Positions 18,050 to 27,228 of a DNA stretch of 64,000 bases are shown here, one piece after another. The notes under the pieces were generated by a model, which saw only the letters and a list, made by a program, of their open reading frames with translations, searched no databases and was not told the DNA's origin. Origin of the DNA: Prolixibacteraceae bacterium (GTDB lineage: Bacteria > Bacteroidota > Bacteroidia > Bacteroidales > Prolixibacteraceae); assembly GCA_019720755.1 (NCBI GenBank), contig CP081303.1, positions 434,001 through 498,000 on the forward strand. The letters run 5' to 3'. Every line of letters begins with the position of its first letter. Position 1 is the stretch's first letter. A program made the position numbers and the translations under genes.

Positions 18050-21000
18050 TTATTGTATTCTTAGTTTGAATGAGATCTTTTCGTTCTTATTGGTAACCCT
18101 AAGAATAATGAAGGTTTTATTTTGATCATTGATATTAATAAATGCATTGCTTTGGTGTGATATGATCTTGTTTGTTTGTTTCTTTCCTAACAAATCAAAT
18201 ATCTCTACAGAATAAGTTTCAGTATTTTCTAATCCCTCTATACATATCAAATTGTTTGATACATATGCCTTAATTTGAGCACTAGAAATATCATTTATAT
18301 CTGTACTCTGGGCATCAATAGAGTGTACTTTTGAGCGATGTTCCTCACTATCTTCGATAAACATATAGATATATCTCTTTTCATCACTATTGAGTGTTTC
18401 TGTGATGGAGTAAGAGGTGCCTTCTTGTACTTCAAAATGGCTCTTAAACTCATAATTAGAACCTAGAAGAATCTCTCTACTACTAATATTATCTATCTTA
18501 TTTTTAGAAATGACATAATGAAGTGTTCCTGTCTCTGATACAGAAAAGTCTACATTTACCTTATTCGATGATTGACTAAATGATTCTGTATTGATAGCCT
18601 CCTTCATTTCGTACACGACTACTTTATCGATGTAAATTGCTTCATACTTTTTATCTGTCTTGATTTTAATACGAAATTTCAGAGTAGAGATATCAATATT
18701 ATTTTTTTCGAATTCGAATAACTTTAGAGTTCCATTCTCCGAATATTCGGTAGTTTCTACACCATCAATATCATTATTAGAATCTGTATCTGTCCCTAAT
18801 TTACCATAGCTAGGGTTCGTTGTTGCACCATCTTTTGAGTAAACAGATCCTACCATCTGTCCTATGGGTTTATAAATACCATCTATGTCTTGGTACTCTA
18901 AACGGACGAAGTCTAGAGATTCAAATTTATTTGCTGGATTTACTAAAGTTCCTAATAAAAAGGAGCAATGTATTGCTTGAATAGGAACGGTTTTAGTAAC
19001 AGGAGCAAAATTTATTGATGTAGCTTCATTGGTTGTTGTTTGTATTATCTCTCCTGCTATAAAATAATCTTGATCTATGGTTGAAATATATTTGCTACTA
19101 GTATAATATTTATCGATTGATGAAAGCTTATATCTACCAAAATACTCGTTTTTGGATAGATCATAAGCACCATCTATTGTATAAGTAGATGCAGAAGCAG
19201 GAGTTTCAAAACTCTCACTAATTAGTACTTTGCTTTCACTCTTTCTAACAGAGAATTGGGTTCTCTTGCCATGAATGGCTGCAATATTTAGTACGGTAGT
19301 ATATTGATTCTTCGATACAATATTCACATTTGGTGATTCACCTATTAGAGAGTATGAGCCATTTAATGTTAGTTGCGTATTACTAACTTGACTAGGTTCT
19401 GCAGTGAGAGGGAATGTCCCATCTATCTTTAAGTCAGGATCTGTTAAACTGATTTTAATAGAATTGTCTGATTTTCTCTCTGTGATTATTAGACACTGGT
19501 TGTTAACTGAAGAGATGAGGTTGTCGTCGATATCTGAAACGTCAAAAAAGCAATATCCTTTAATACTTCCTTCTTTGGCTTTAAATACGTGATATTTTTC
19601 TGTCTCTTTTTCTATTTGAAAAATCTTATTTGTTCCGTTAATCGTATTTGCAAGCTCTTGCATCTCAGCAATGGTCGTATTAGGAACAATCATGTATCTA
19701 TAATATTCATTTGCTGGTGCAACCCCATGATTAATCACAGCAACCGCAAAATCACCTTCCGTATCATTCTTATGGTTATTGGATTTTGAAGTCTGATGTT
19801 GTTTTCTTATTTCAACCTTCTGTCCTCCATTTATCCAATAACCATTACCATTTGGATCGATTATCCAATGGGCATTATCATCGTTGAAATCTTGTGAATA
19901 CGGGAAAGAGGTAATTTCTACTCCATCTACTATTATAGAGGCTGCAGATTTATTTATTTTATATTGAAAGAGGGTGGTTTCGGTCCTATATGTTGCGTTA
20001 TCGTTTGATATATTTGTCCCATTGCAAATGATGTACTTATCGAATGCAAAAACAGATTTATTAGCGCGATGTGTTGGGGTCGAGTTGTAGAAGTCATCCT
20101 CTCTTAATAACATTCCAAAAAGTCCATATTTATTATCTAGATTGCCGTATCCAGTAAATTTCACTTGACCTCTTTGAGAGTGTGATCCAGATCCCATATG
20201 ATCTCCGTCTTGTGGTGAATCTAGTAGATCCCATGGCAAGTGTATCGATGTGGCCCCTGGAGCTCTGTTCCAATCCCAACCATTCTCTTGGAATCCATTA
20301 TTCTCGTTTGTCGCGTTTTCTCCAGTTAAAACTTGTACCGTACCATAACTTTGATATCTACCATAACGGTTATCTGTTTCATATATTTCTGACCCCCAAG
20401 TATAGTAGTTATACCCTTTGATTGAGACCAACCAATCTTTTTGTCTATAGATTCCGAATGCAGAATAATTGTAGGTATATGCCCCTGTATAAGCTTCTCC
20501 TTTAGTAATGCCTGCATTCGTGATGCGTGTTTTAATATCTGTAGTACCGGTCTCATAGCGTAGGTATTGAGATGCCACTTCTTCCCATATATTCGCGTCG
20601 GTTTTTGGATCAGGTGTAAGTGCGAGGTATCCCATGCAGCGAATAGTTCCACTAGATATTTTACCTCCATCTTCAAGTGGGTGTCTACCTGATATACCTA
20701 GTCCCCAATGTCTTTTTTGTGTGTATCTTATCATCGCTTTTAGACCTTCCCAAAGATGAACTCTTGAAGATTTAGCAAGTGTAAATACAGTGTTTTGTGT
20801 AAGTTTCAAGTAGTTGGAAAGACCATTAAAACCACCAACAGCATATGCAGGGTATAGTACTCCGTGATGATATACTGAACCATCCACTTTTATTCCACCA
20901 ATAGTACCATTTGAGTATTTTAGAGACTCATCCATCCACCTCTTCATCTCCATTAGGTTTTGGTATTTATCTACCGTATTGGGTTTTATTGCGATACTAA

Positions 21001-22180
21001 TAAGTCTAGGAGTTGTGACTGTATTCCAGCTATCCACTACCCCTTGAAATTCATCATTTATTGGTGTTTGTTTATACTCTTGTATTCCAGACCAATATGT
21101 TCCTGCTTTGGCATACTTTTCTAGCAATCCTTTGTCTTGAAGTTCATCTTTTAGTAATAGAATAGATTCGCAAAAGCCATCAAAGTTATAACCATAGTGA
21201 TGGTTTGTTCCCATGCCACTATTATAATCGAATCCTTGGTCAATTGCCCAATCCATCATATTGATATATTTCTCTAAAAGAGATTCGCTATTATTTCTTT
21301 TAGCTCCTTTCGCGATATTGTAAAGATGCTTATTGATATCTTTCATCTTAGCATCATTATCATTTTTATCTAGATCTGCCTCATCATTTGAAACATATGG
21401 GTTTCCAATTATCTGACCATCTACTCTCTGTATATTTAGGGAGTTGTAGAAATCAATTGATTGCTGTATCGTTTTGTCTGAAATATATTTGGAAAGGCTA
21501 TTGTATATATTTTGAGTAAATGTCTCTAGTTGATTTACATCCTCTGCTGAGAGAGACTCTTTCTTCGGTAAAGTAGAACTAGTACTGTTTTCCCAATAAT
21601 ATAATGCACCCCAGTGGTTATTATTCATATCTGGGTTTATATATGGCAGTTGTGCATCAGGTGTTACTCTATCATTAATTCGAGTACTTGGAAACATCAT
21701 TCTATCAAAATACAATTTCCCATTTGCCACGTTCGTAGGGGCTTTGATCCTCATATAATCAAGAGATGTCGCAGACTTATCTCCTTTCATGTCTTGGTCA
21801 AATCGTATCCAACAAGCTCTCCATCCTTTAAAATTAATGTTGTAGTTAAACCAGAAAGAGACAGAGGTTCCTTTTCCAAACTCTACAATTATTTCGTCAT
21901 CGACAGGAACTTCATTGTATATCCACATCATCAATCCTCCCTTGTATGCATTCAAGGCTGTATTGATATTCTGTGGATTTGATATTAATATTTGGTCTCC
22001 ATTATTCCATGTCCACTCTACAGACTGATTCCCTAGTTTAAAGTGTCTATTACTTAACGCAAGACCTGTGCCAGTATTCGTAGTCCAGTTCGAAGGTATA
22101 TTTGTCTCTAGTCCAATATAATTAGCTAGGGTTATGAGAGGCAAAAGTATAATGATTAGACATATAGTGATTGACTTCAT
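18050..22180 (-). CDS. PL8 chondroitin/hyaluronan lyase with T9SS sorting tail
   Basis: Secreted eliminase cutting the GalNAc-uronic acid bonds of chondroitin, dermatan or hyaluronan to unsaturated oligosaccharides. After a signal peptide (about 1-19) comes the chondroitinase ABC N-terminal sandwich (about 20-180, with GGLMMWIYN, NFKGWRACWIRFDQDMKGDKS and LYFDRMMFPS). An alpha-toroid (about 190-560) and the PL8 beta-sandwich domains (about 580-930) follow. The catalytic set is complete: His439, Tyr446 (YHHGVLYPAY), Arg499 (SGRHP) and Glu598 (SEIYETDNRYGRY), with spacing like Proteus chondroitinase ABC. About 400 extra C-terminal residues end (about 1300-1376) in a type IX sorting domain (YSVEIFDLLGKKQ ... 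FIILRVTNKNEKISFKLRIQ), so export to the surface or medium is expected. It follows the second PL8 gene by 8 bp. Confidence 0.94.
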   Translation of the reverse strand: MKSITICLIIILLPLITLANYIGLETNIPSNWTTNTGTGLALSNRHFKLGNQSVEWTWNNGDQILISNPQNINTALNAYKGGLMMWIYNEVPVDDEIIVEFGKGTSVSFWFNYNINFKGWRACWIRFDQDMKGDKSATSLDYMRIKAPTNVANGKLYFDRMMFPSTRINDRVTPDAQLPYINPDMNNNHWGALYYWENSTSSTLPKKESLSAEDVNQLETFTQNIYNSLSKYISDKTIQQSIDFYNSLNIQRVDGQIIGNPYVSNDEADLDKNDNDAKMKDINKHLYNIAKGAKRNNSESLLEKYINMMDWAIDQGFDYNSGMGTNHHYGYNFDGFCESILLLKDELQDKGLLEKYAKAGTYWSGIQEYKQTPINDEFQGVVDSWNTVTTPRLISIAIKPNTVDKYQNLMEMKRWMDESLKYSNGTIGGIKVDGSVYHHGVLYPAYAVGGFNGLSNYLKLTQNTVFTLAKSSRVHLWEGLKAMIRYTQKRHWGLGISGRHPLEDGGKISSGTIRCMGYLALTPDPKTDANIWEEVASQYLRYETGTTDIKTRITNAGITKGEAYTGAYTYNYSAFGIYRQKDWLVSIKGYNYYTWGSEIYETDNRYGRYQSYGTVQVLTGENATNENNGFQENGWDWNRAPGATSIHLPWDLLDSPQDGDHMGSGSHSQRGQVKFTGYGNLDNKYGLFGMLLREDDFYNSTPTHRANKSVFAFDKYIICNGTNISNDNATYRTETTLFQYKINKSAASIIVDGVEITSFPYSQDFNDDNAHWIIDPNGNGYWINGGQKVEIRKQHQTSKSNNHKNDTEGDFAVAVINHGVAPANEYYRYMIVPNTTIAEMQELANTINGTNKIFQIEKETEKYHVFKAKEGSIKGYCFFDVSDIDDNLISSVNNQCLIITERKSDNSIKISLTDPDLKIDGTFPLTAEPSQVSNTQLTLNGSYSLIGESPNVNIVSKNQYTTVLNIAAIHGKRTQFSVRKSESKVLISESFETPASASTYTIDGAYDLSKNEYFGRYKLSSIDKYYTSSKYISTIDQDYFIAGEIIQTTTNEATSINFAPVTKTVPIQAIHCSFLLGTLVNPANKFESLDFVRLEYQDIDGIYKPIGQMVGSVYSKDGATTNPSYGKLGTDTDSNNDIDGVETTEYSENGTLKLFEFEKNNIDISTLKFRIKIKTDKKYEAIYIDKVVVYEMKEAINTESFSQSSNKVNVDFSVSETGTLHYVISKNKIDNISSREILLGSNYEFKSHFEVQEGTSYSITETLNSDEKRYIYMFIEDSEEHRSKVHSIDAQSTDINDISSAQIKAYVSNNLICIEGLENTETYSVEIFDLLGKKQTNKIISHQSNAFININDQNKTFIILRVTNKNEKISFKLRIQ

Positions 22181-22188
22181 TGATTGTT

Positions 22189-25101
22189 TTATTTATTGGT
22201 TATTTTTATCTTGTTCAAACGCCCTTTCCAACAGGTAACTTCGAAGTAAGTGTTCGAGTTATTATGTTGAATATGGTGGATCAGATCCTTGTTTTCAGTA
22301 TTAATATTCCAATATCCCTTTAAGGCTATCTTTATGATCTTTTTTTGTGACTTTTTAGAGGTGATCATTTTTTTATCATGGATATGCAATGATGGATCGG
22401 TAATAACAACTTCCTTGCTAAGTGGGTCCTCTCTAATAATAACAAAACATGATTCTGAGACAGAGGATAGAAGGTCGTCTTTACTCGAGGTTCCATGAAA
22501 GAATGCATACATTCTTACGTTCTTTTGAGGAATAGAGATTGAAGTACAGTTGCTATCATTTCGCATTACTTCATAAGGCTTTTGCCCTTTTTCGATTTTA
22601 CTTGAAAGCTCTTTAATATCCGCTTTTTTTGTTTGTGGAACAATAATATACTCATACTTCTGACCTTTGGGAGCATAACCATGATTGATGACCAGAGAAC
22701 TAAACCTATTTGAAGTCTCTTTTTTTGTCTTGTTGTGTTTTGACTTTTGGATCTTATTTTCGAACTGTAGCTCTGTGTTTTGAGGGAAAATATATCCATT
22801 GCTAAGAGGATCCATCATCCATTGTGTCTCTGTTACTGTTCTACTGTTTAGATTTCCGTATTCATTAACTCCATCTTTTTTATCAGTATGAGTTTGGAAG
22901 ATAGTAGTTTCTGTAGGGTAATCTTTATTATCGTTTTGTATGTTGTTGCCAAGACAGACTAATATTTCATCAAAATAGAATACGCTTTTCATTGCTCTAA
23001 ATGATGGGGTGAAATTGGGATGATCTTTTTCTTGTATTATTGTTGCAAAGAGACCTACTTGATGATCTAAATTTGCGGATCCAGAGAACGATTCGTTGGA
23101 TTTTTCCATTAAAACTCCCTTTCTAAAACTCTCGAGTTTATCTAATGGTAGATGAATAGTTGTTGTACCAGGGACTCTATTCCAATCCCAACCTTTCTGA
23201 ACATATCCACTTCCTTGCAATCCATTCGACATAATCATTAAGCTCCCGTAGCTCTGATATCTCCCATACCTGTTATCTTTGACATATATCTCGGAGCACC
23301 ATACATCTTGATTATATCCTTTAATGGTTGCTTGCCAATTTTTATGATTTACCGTAGCTAGAGCGTTATAGTTATAGGAGTAAAAACAGTTTTCCGGATA
23401 ACTATAAGAGTCTATTTTTGCTTGGTCCAACTGTTTGTTAATATTAGAATCATTACCTCCTAGATCGATATACATCCCTGCTATTTCGTTCCATATTTGT
23501 TCTTTATTATCCATCGGATTTCCCAAAACAGATATCTCTCCGTATAGTTGAATTGTACCTTTGTTTATTTTTCCTCCTAAAGGATGTCGTCCACTAATAC
23601 CCAAACTCCAATAACTTTTATTGGTTGAATGAAACAGATTTTTTAATACCAATCCGATATTCTTTCGAGAGTTTTTATTGATTTGGAACTCTGTGTCTTT
23701 CATCATTCGAACATACTCTTTAATACCATCCATTCCTCCGATAGTATATGCAGGATAATTTGCTCCGTGATGAAAAACTGTCCCGTCTTCTTTTATACCA
23801 CCCATCGTTCCAGGGACGAGTTTTAAAGATTGGTCGACCCATCTTTGAATCATTTGATAGGCTACATATCTCTCTTTTTTATCACTGATAGTGCTTGCCG
23901 CTATAATCTTAGGCATGATGGTTGTGTTCCAACTATCTACCACACCTTGAAGAGTACCTATTTTTGGAAGGATTCTCATTTCCTGTAATCCTGTCCAATA
24001 GCACAACATCTTTTCCACCTCCTCTTTACTCCCTGTTTCAATTAGGTAATCATTCATCAAGAAGATAGATTTAGGATATAAGGTGAATTGATAGCCATAG
24101 TGATGATTCGTTCCGATGCCACTACCGTATGCTAACCCTTGTTCCATTAAGTGATCTAAAAGAAGTCTGAATTGTTTTGCACTAGAGATTTCTTTATTAT
24201 AGTAATAGTCATTGGCATATATGTATAGTACCTTACCTGCATTGTTTAGAATGATTTCACTTGGAGATGATTCATCAAATGATACAAATGGAACCCCAGT
24301 AATAGAATTTTTTAGACGACGTATATTCCACTGTTTCATTTGCTCATCTGCCCATTTGATCTCTTTAAGAGATGGTTCTGGCCCTTTACAAATTGCTTTG
24401 GTTCTTTTGTATATTGTATTGAGGCTAGCGTCTTGCTGTTTGTCCAATTCTATTGGTTGGACAAGATCACAAGTGTAATGGCTTTCCCAATAGTATAGTG
24501 CAGCCCAATGGTTTTCATTCATCAATGGATTTATCCAAGGAAGTTGCATGTCAGGAGTACATCTATCATGTATTCTTCGTTTAGGGAATGCCATTCGGTC
24601 AAACCATAATGTACCTTTGTTTCTAGATTTAGGAGCATGTATCACCATTTTGTCGATACTTTTACATGATTTATCACCTTTCATATCTTCTTTGAAACGT
24701 ATCCAACATGCTCTCCATCCTGTGAAATTAAGGTGATAGTAGAAGTGAAGTTTTTCCTTGTTGTCTTTTGAAAACTCGATTTTAATAGAATCATTTACTG
24801 TTTTATCGTTGTATATCCAAGTCATAAAGCCTCCCTTATATCTATTTAGAGCCTGAGTAATCAATGCAGGATTATTGTAGACTAATTTACCTTCATGTGA
24901 ATTATATTCCCATTTCAATGATCGAAAACCTAGTTTATATCTAGATTTATCTAACCTTATTTTTCCACCATTTTCAGCGGACCAATATGAAAGATCTTTC
25001 TTCGTTTCAGTACCTAAATAATCGATATTCATACGATATGTAGCTGAAAATAAAGTGTTGTAGGCAAATATAAACAGAAGTAAAAGTAGTGCTTTTCTCA
25101 T
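22189..25101 (-). CDS. PL8 chondroitin/hyaluronan lyase
   Basis: A 970-residue lyase of the chondroitinase ABC type, first gene of a two-gene minus-strand unit with the T9SS-tailed paralogue. A signal peptide (about 1-20, MRKALLLLLFIFAYNTLFSA) is followed by the N-terminal sandwich (GGFMTWIYND, NFTGWRACWIRFKEDMKGDKS), the toroid and the PL8 sandwich. Catalytic residues are His445, Tyr452 (FHHGANYPAY), Arg505 (SGRHP) and Glu604 (SEIYVKDNRYGRY). It lacks the extra C-terminal domains and the T9SS tail of its neighbour, so it probably acts in the periplasm on imported oligosaccharides, or is surface-exposed by another route. Confidence 0.94.
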   Translation of the reverse strand: MRKALLLLLFIFAYNTLFSATYRMNIDYLGTETKKDLSYWSAENGGKIRLDKSRYKLGFRSLKWEYNSHEGKLVYNNPALITQALNRYKGGFMTWIYNDKTVNDSIKIEFSKDNKEKLHFYYHLNFTGWRACWIRFKEDMKGDKSCKSIDKMVIHAPKSRNKGTLWFDRMAFPKRRIHDRCTPDMQLPWINPLMNENHWAALYYWESHYTCDLVQPIELDKQQDASLNTIYKRTKAICKGPEPSLKEIKWADEQMKQWNIRRLKNSITGVPFVSFDESSPSEIILNNAGKVLYIYANDYYYNKEISSAKQFRLLLDHLMEQGLAYGSGIGTNHHYGYQFTLYPKSIFLMNDYLIETGSKEEVEKMLCYWTGLQEMRILPKIGTLQGVVDSWNTTIMPKIIAASTISDKKERYVAYQMIQRWVDQSLKLVPGTMGGIKEDGTVFHHGANYPAYTIGGMDGIKEYVRMMKDTEFQINKNSRKNIGLVLKNLFHSTNKSYWSLGISGRHPLGGKINKGTIQLYGEISVLGNPMDNKEQIWNEIAGMYIDLGGNDSNINKQLDQAKIDSYSYPENCFYSYNYNALATVNHKNWQATIKGYNQDVWCSEIYVKDNRYGRYQSYGSLMIMSNGLQGSGYVQKGWDWNRVPGTTTIHLPLDKLESFRKGVLMEKSNESFSGSANLDHQVGLFATIIQEKDHPNFTPSFRAMKSVFYFDEILVCLGNNIQNDNKDYPTETTIFQTHTDKKDGVNEYGNLNSRTVTETQWMMDPLSNGYIFPQNTELQFENKIQKSKHNKTKKETSNRFSSLVINHGYAPKGQKYEYIIVPQTKKADIKELSSKIEKGQKPYEVMRNDSNCTSISIPQKNVRMYAFFHGTSSKDDLLSSVSESCFVIIREDPLSKEVVITDPSLHIHDKKMITSKKSQKKIIKIALKGYWNINTENKDLIHHIQHNNSNTYFEVTCWKGRLNKIKITNK

Positions 25102-25241
25102 CCTAATAGATTTAGTGTTTCATGATTTTTTTGTAGTCAATCATAAATATATTGCCAAAAGTCTATTACTAAATAAAATGTGATGTCCCAATGTGATTGT
25201 GTGAGTGCAAAGTGTTGATAATAAGGATATAATCAATTTGT

Positions 25242-25267
25242 CTAATATTGTACATGTACAATATTAG
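25242..25267. repeat. Perfect 26-bp palindrome
   Basis: Each half reads CTAATATTGTACA towards the centre ACATGT; every base pairs with its mirror, with no loop. It lies 140 bp upstream of the minus-strand PL8 start. A dimeric repressor or activator site is more likely than a terminator, because no T-run or stop codon is close. Confidence 0.7.
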
Positions 25268-25516
25268 CATTGTTTGTAACAGATGAAATCTTCTCTTCTT
25301 TTTTGATCAAGAATCGTCATTCGCTATTTTCTATGTTCAAGGATGGGTAATATTGTTCACAAATAAGATGTATATTCAGTAGTCTCTCCTTTGATCTTCT
25401 CTTTATTTTATGGGTTATTGGTGTGTAATGTTCAATATATAAGGATATTAATGTTCAAATAGCTTCCTATTTAGTACCATTTTTCTTTCGTATTCCTAAA
25501 GTGATAAGAGTTGCTA

Positions 25517-25524
25517 TATCTTTG
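25517..25524 (+). promoter_or_regulatory. Candidate -7 box for the GH88 gene
   Basis: TATCTTTG matches TAnnTTTG exactly and lies 86 bp before the GH88 ATG. No good TTTG box sits at 19-21 bp upstream, which would fit a promoter that needs an activator such as the hybrid regulator. Confidence 0.4.
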
Positions 25525-25610
25525 AATCTAGAGATGAGAAGATATAGAACTTCTCTTTCTATATAGAGTAATAAAAAGTGAATTTATTAACAAACAACTA
25601 AATTATAAAA

Positions 25611-26819
25611 ATGATGATGAAGAATTTGTGCATTTGTGCAGTTGTACTTCTATCACTCGTAGGCTGTAGTACACCAAAAAAGAAATGTGATCTTATTTCT
25701 GATAATGTTGATTTTGCAACAAAACAGATTGGTCTAGAGTTCAAAAAGATGGATAGTTTGAATGTGATTCTTAACCCAAGAACTATTTTACCTAATGGTG
25801 AGACTCGTTATAATAAGCCTATGCTATGGACAAGTGGTTTTTTCCCTGGTTCTCTATGGTACCTATATGAACTGACTGGAGATAAGGTTTGGGAAAACCG
25901 TGCGATGAAAGTGAATAAAACAATCGAAGCGGTTCAGTATAACAAAGATCATCATGATGTTGGTTTTATGATCTACTGTAGTTTTGGAAATGGATATCGT
26001 CTAACTGACAATCCAGAATATAAGTCTATTATTATCAATGCTGCAAAGTCCTTAAGTACTCGTTTTCGTCCTAAAGTAGGTTGTATTCAATCTTGGGATG
26101 TGAATAGAGGATGGCAAGCTAAAAGAGGATGGCAATGTCCAGTTATTATTGATAATATGATGAACTTGGAACTAATGTTTGAAGCTTCAAAAATTAGTGG
26201 AGATAATACATTCCGTGATATTGCGATCAAGCATGCAAACACGACTCTTGATCATCATTTTAGACCAGATTATAGTTCATATCACGTAGTAGATTATGAT
26301 AGCATTACTGGTCAAGTTAGAAGTCGAGTTACTGCGCAAGGTTTTGCTGATGAGTCAGCATGGGCAAGAGGTCAAGCATGGGCTCTATATGGTTATACTG
26401 TATGTTATAGAGAGACTAAAGATCCAAGATATTTAGATCAAGCGAATGCAGTAGCAAACTTCGTATTGTCACATCCTCGACTTCCTAAAGATTTGATTCC
26501 TTATTGGGATTTTGATTGTACGGATATTCCAAACACATATAGAGATGCTTCAGCAGCAGCTGTTATTGCATCAGGACTATATGAATTGTCAACATACAAT
26601 AAAGGAGATGCTCAGGTGAAATTAAGAGCAGCAGCAGATAAAATGGTTGAGAGTCTTTCTTCTGATAAGTATCGTGCAAAACTAGGAGAGAACAACAACT
26701 TCTTGTTGATGCACTCTGTAGGTAGTATTCCTCATGGTGCTGAGATTGATGTACCTCTTAACTATGCAGATTACTATTTCCTTGAAGCTCTTGTTCGAAA
26801 GAGAGAACTTGAGAAGTAA
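25611..26819 (+). CDS. GH88 unsaturated glucuronyl hydrolase (lipoprotein)
   Basis: Removes the 4,5-unsaturated uronic acid that PL8 lyases leave at the non-reducing end of glycosaminoglycan oligosaccharides. It has a lipoprotein signal (VVLLSLVGCST, cysteine about residue 19), so it is anchored in an envelope membrane. The (alpha/alpha)6 barrel shows the family motifs MLWTSGFFPGSLWYLYELT, HHDVGFMIY with Asp116, IIDNMMNLEL with Asp181 (the candidate catalytic pair), WARGQAWALYGY and PYWDFD. The 402-residue length is standard. It reads away from the PL8 pair; the third PL8 gene follows after a terminator. Confidence 0.93.
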   Translation: MMMKNLCICAVVLLSLVGCSTPKKKCDLISDNVDFATKQIGLEFKKMDSLNVILNPRTILPNGETRYNKPMLWTSGFFPGSLWYLYELTGDKVWENRAMKVNKTIEAVQYNKDHHDVGFMIYCSFGNGYRLTDNPEYKSIIINAAKSLSTRFRPKVGCIQSWDVNRGWQAKRGWQCPVIIDNMMNLELMFEASKISGDNTFRDIAIKHANTTLDHHFRPDYSSYHVVDYDSITGQVRSRVTAQGFADESAWARGQAWALYGYTVCYRETKDPRYLDQANAVANFVLSHPRLPKDLIPYWDFDCTDIPNTYRDASAAAVIASGLYELSTYNKGDAQVKLRAAADKMVESLSSDKYRAKLGENNNFLLMHSVGSIPHGAEIDVPLNYADYYFLEALVRKRELEK

Positions 26820-26852
26820 GATAATTCTATGTTATAACATAAGATTAAATAC

Positions 26853-26888
26853 AAAAGTGGGGTATCTGTTGTTAGATATCCCATTTTT
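26853..26888 (+). terminator. Terminator after GH88
   Basis: AAAAGTGGGGTATCT / AGATATCCCATTTTT stem (two wobble or mismatch positions) with a 6-nt loop ending in T-run. Confidence 0.8.
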
Positions 26889-27228
26889 GCTTTGTGTATG
26901 TCTTTTGTGTGTGTTGTATTTTAATTTAAATACAGCTAAATGATTCATATAAAATAATAGAGAATCAAGATCATAATCTACTGGATTTGAAGTGATGATT
27001 AAAATGAAAGAAATAGTGTATTGGAATTATTCATCATCTTCTATCAGTCCCTTTTTGAACAAGATTGGCGATTCTCTGATGATTTTAGTTAGTTTGTCAT
27101 AAAAATAGTTAGATATATTGTATTTTAGGAGTTGTCTACAACTAATTTGGGACATCGAAAGATACAATGTAGTACCTTCGTTTATAAGAATTTAATTTAA
27201 TTGCAACTGTTTAAATAGGAAAACGAAT
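26889..27228. other. Intergenic leader of the third PL8 operon
   Basis: About 340 AT-rich bp. A TTTG at about 27156 followed 23 bp later by TACCTTCG is a weak promoter candidate for the downstream lyase; nothing else was seen. Confidence 0.35.

Larger units (their letters stand above)
25102..25610. promoter_or_regulatory. Divergent PUL control region between PL8 and GH88 genes
   Basis: A 509-bp divergent region. It holds a perfect 26-bp palindrome (25242-25267), three ATGTTCAA motifs (near 25334, 25428 and 25451, the last two 23 bp apart), and a TATCTTTG box at 25517-25524 suited to the GH88 gene. It probably controls both directions. Confidence 0.5.

Noticed and set aside
25620-25650. TTGTGCA-like repeats at the start of the GH88 gene as an operator
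   Set aside because: They encode the hydrophobic lipoprotein signal (CICAVV) and are explained by coding sequence.
26734-26943. A 69-residue open frame overlapping the end of the GH88 gene
   Set aside because: It runs out of frame through GH88 and then through the terminator hairpin; no family.
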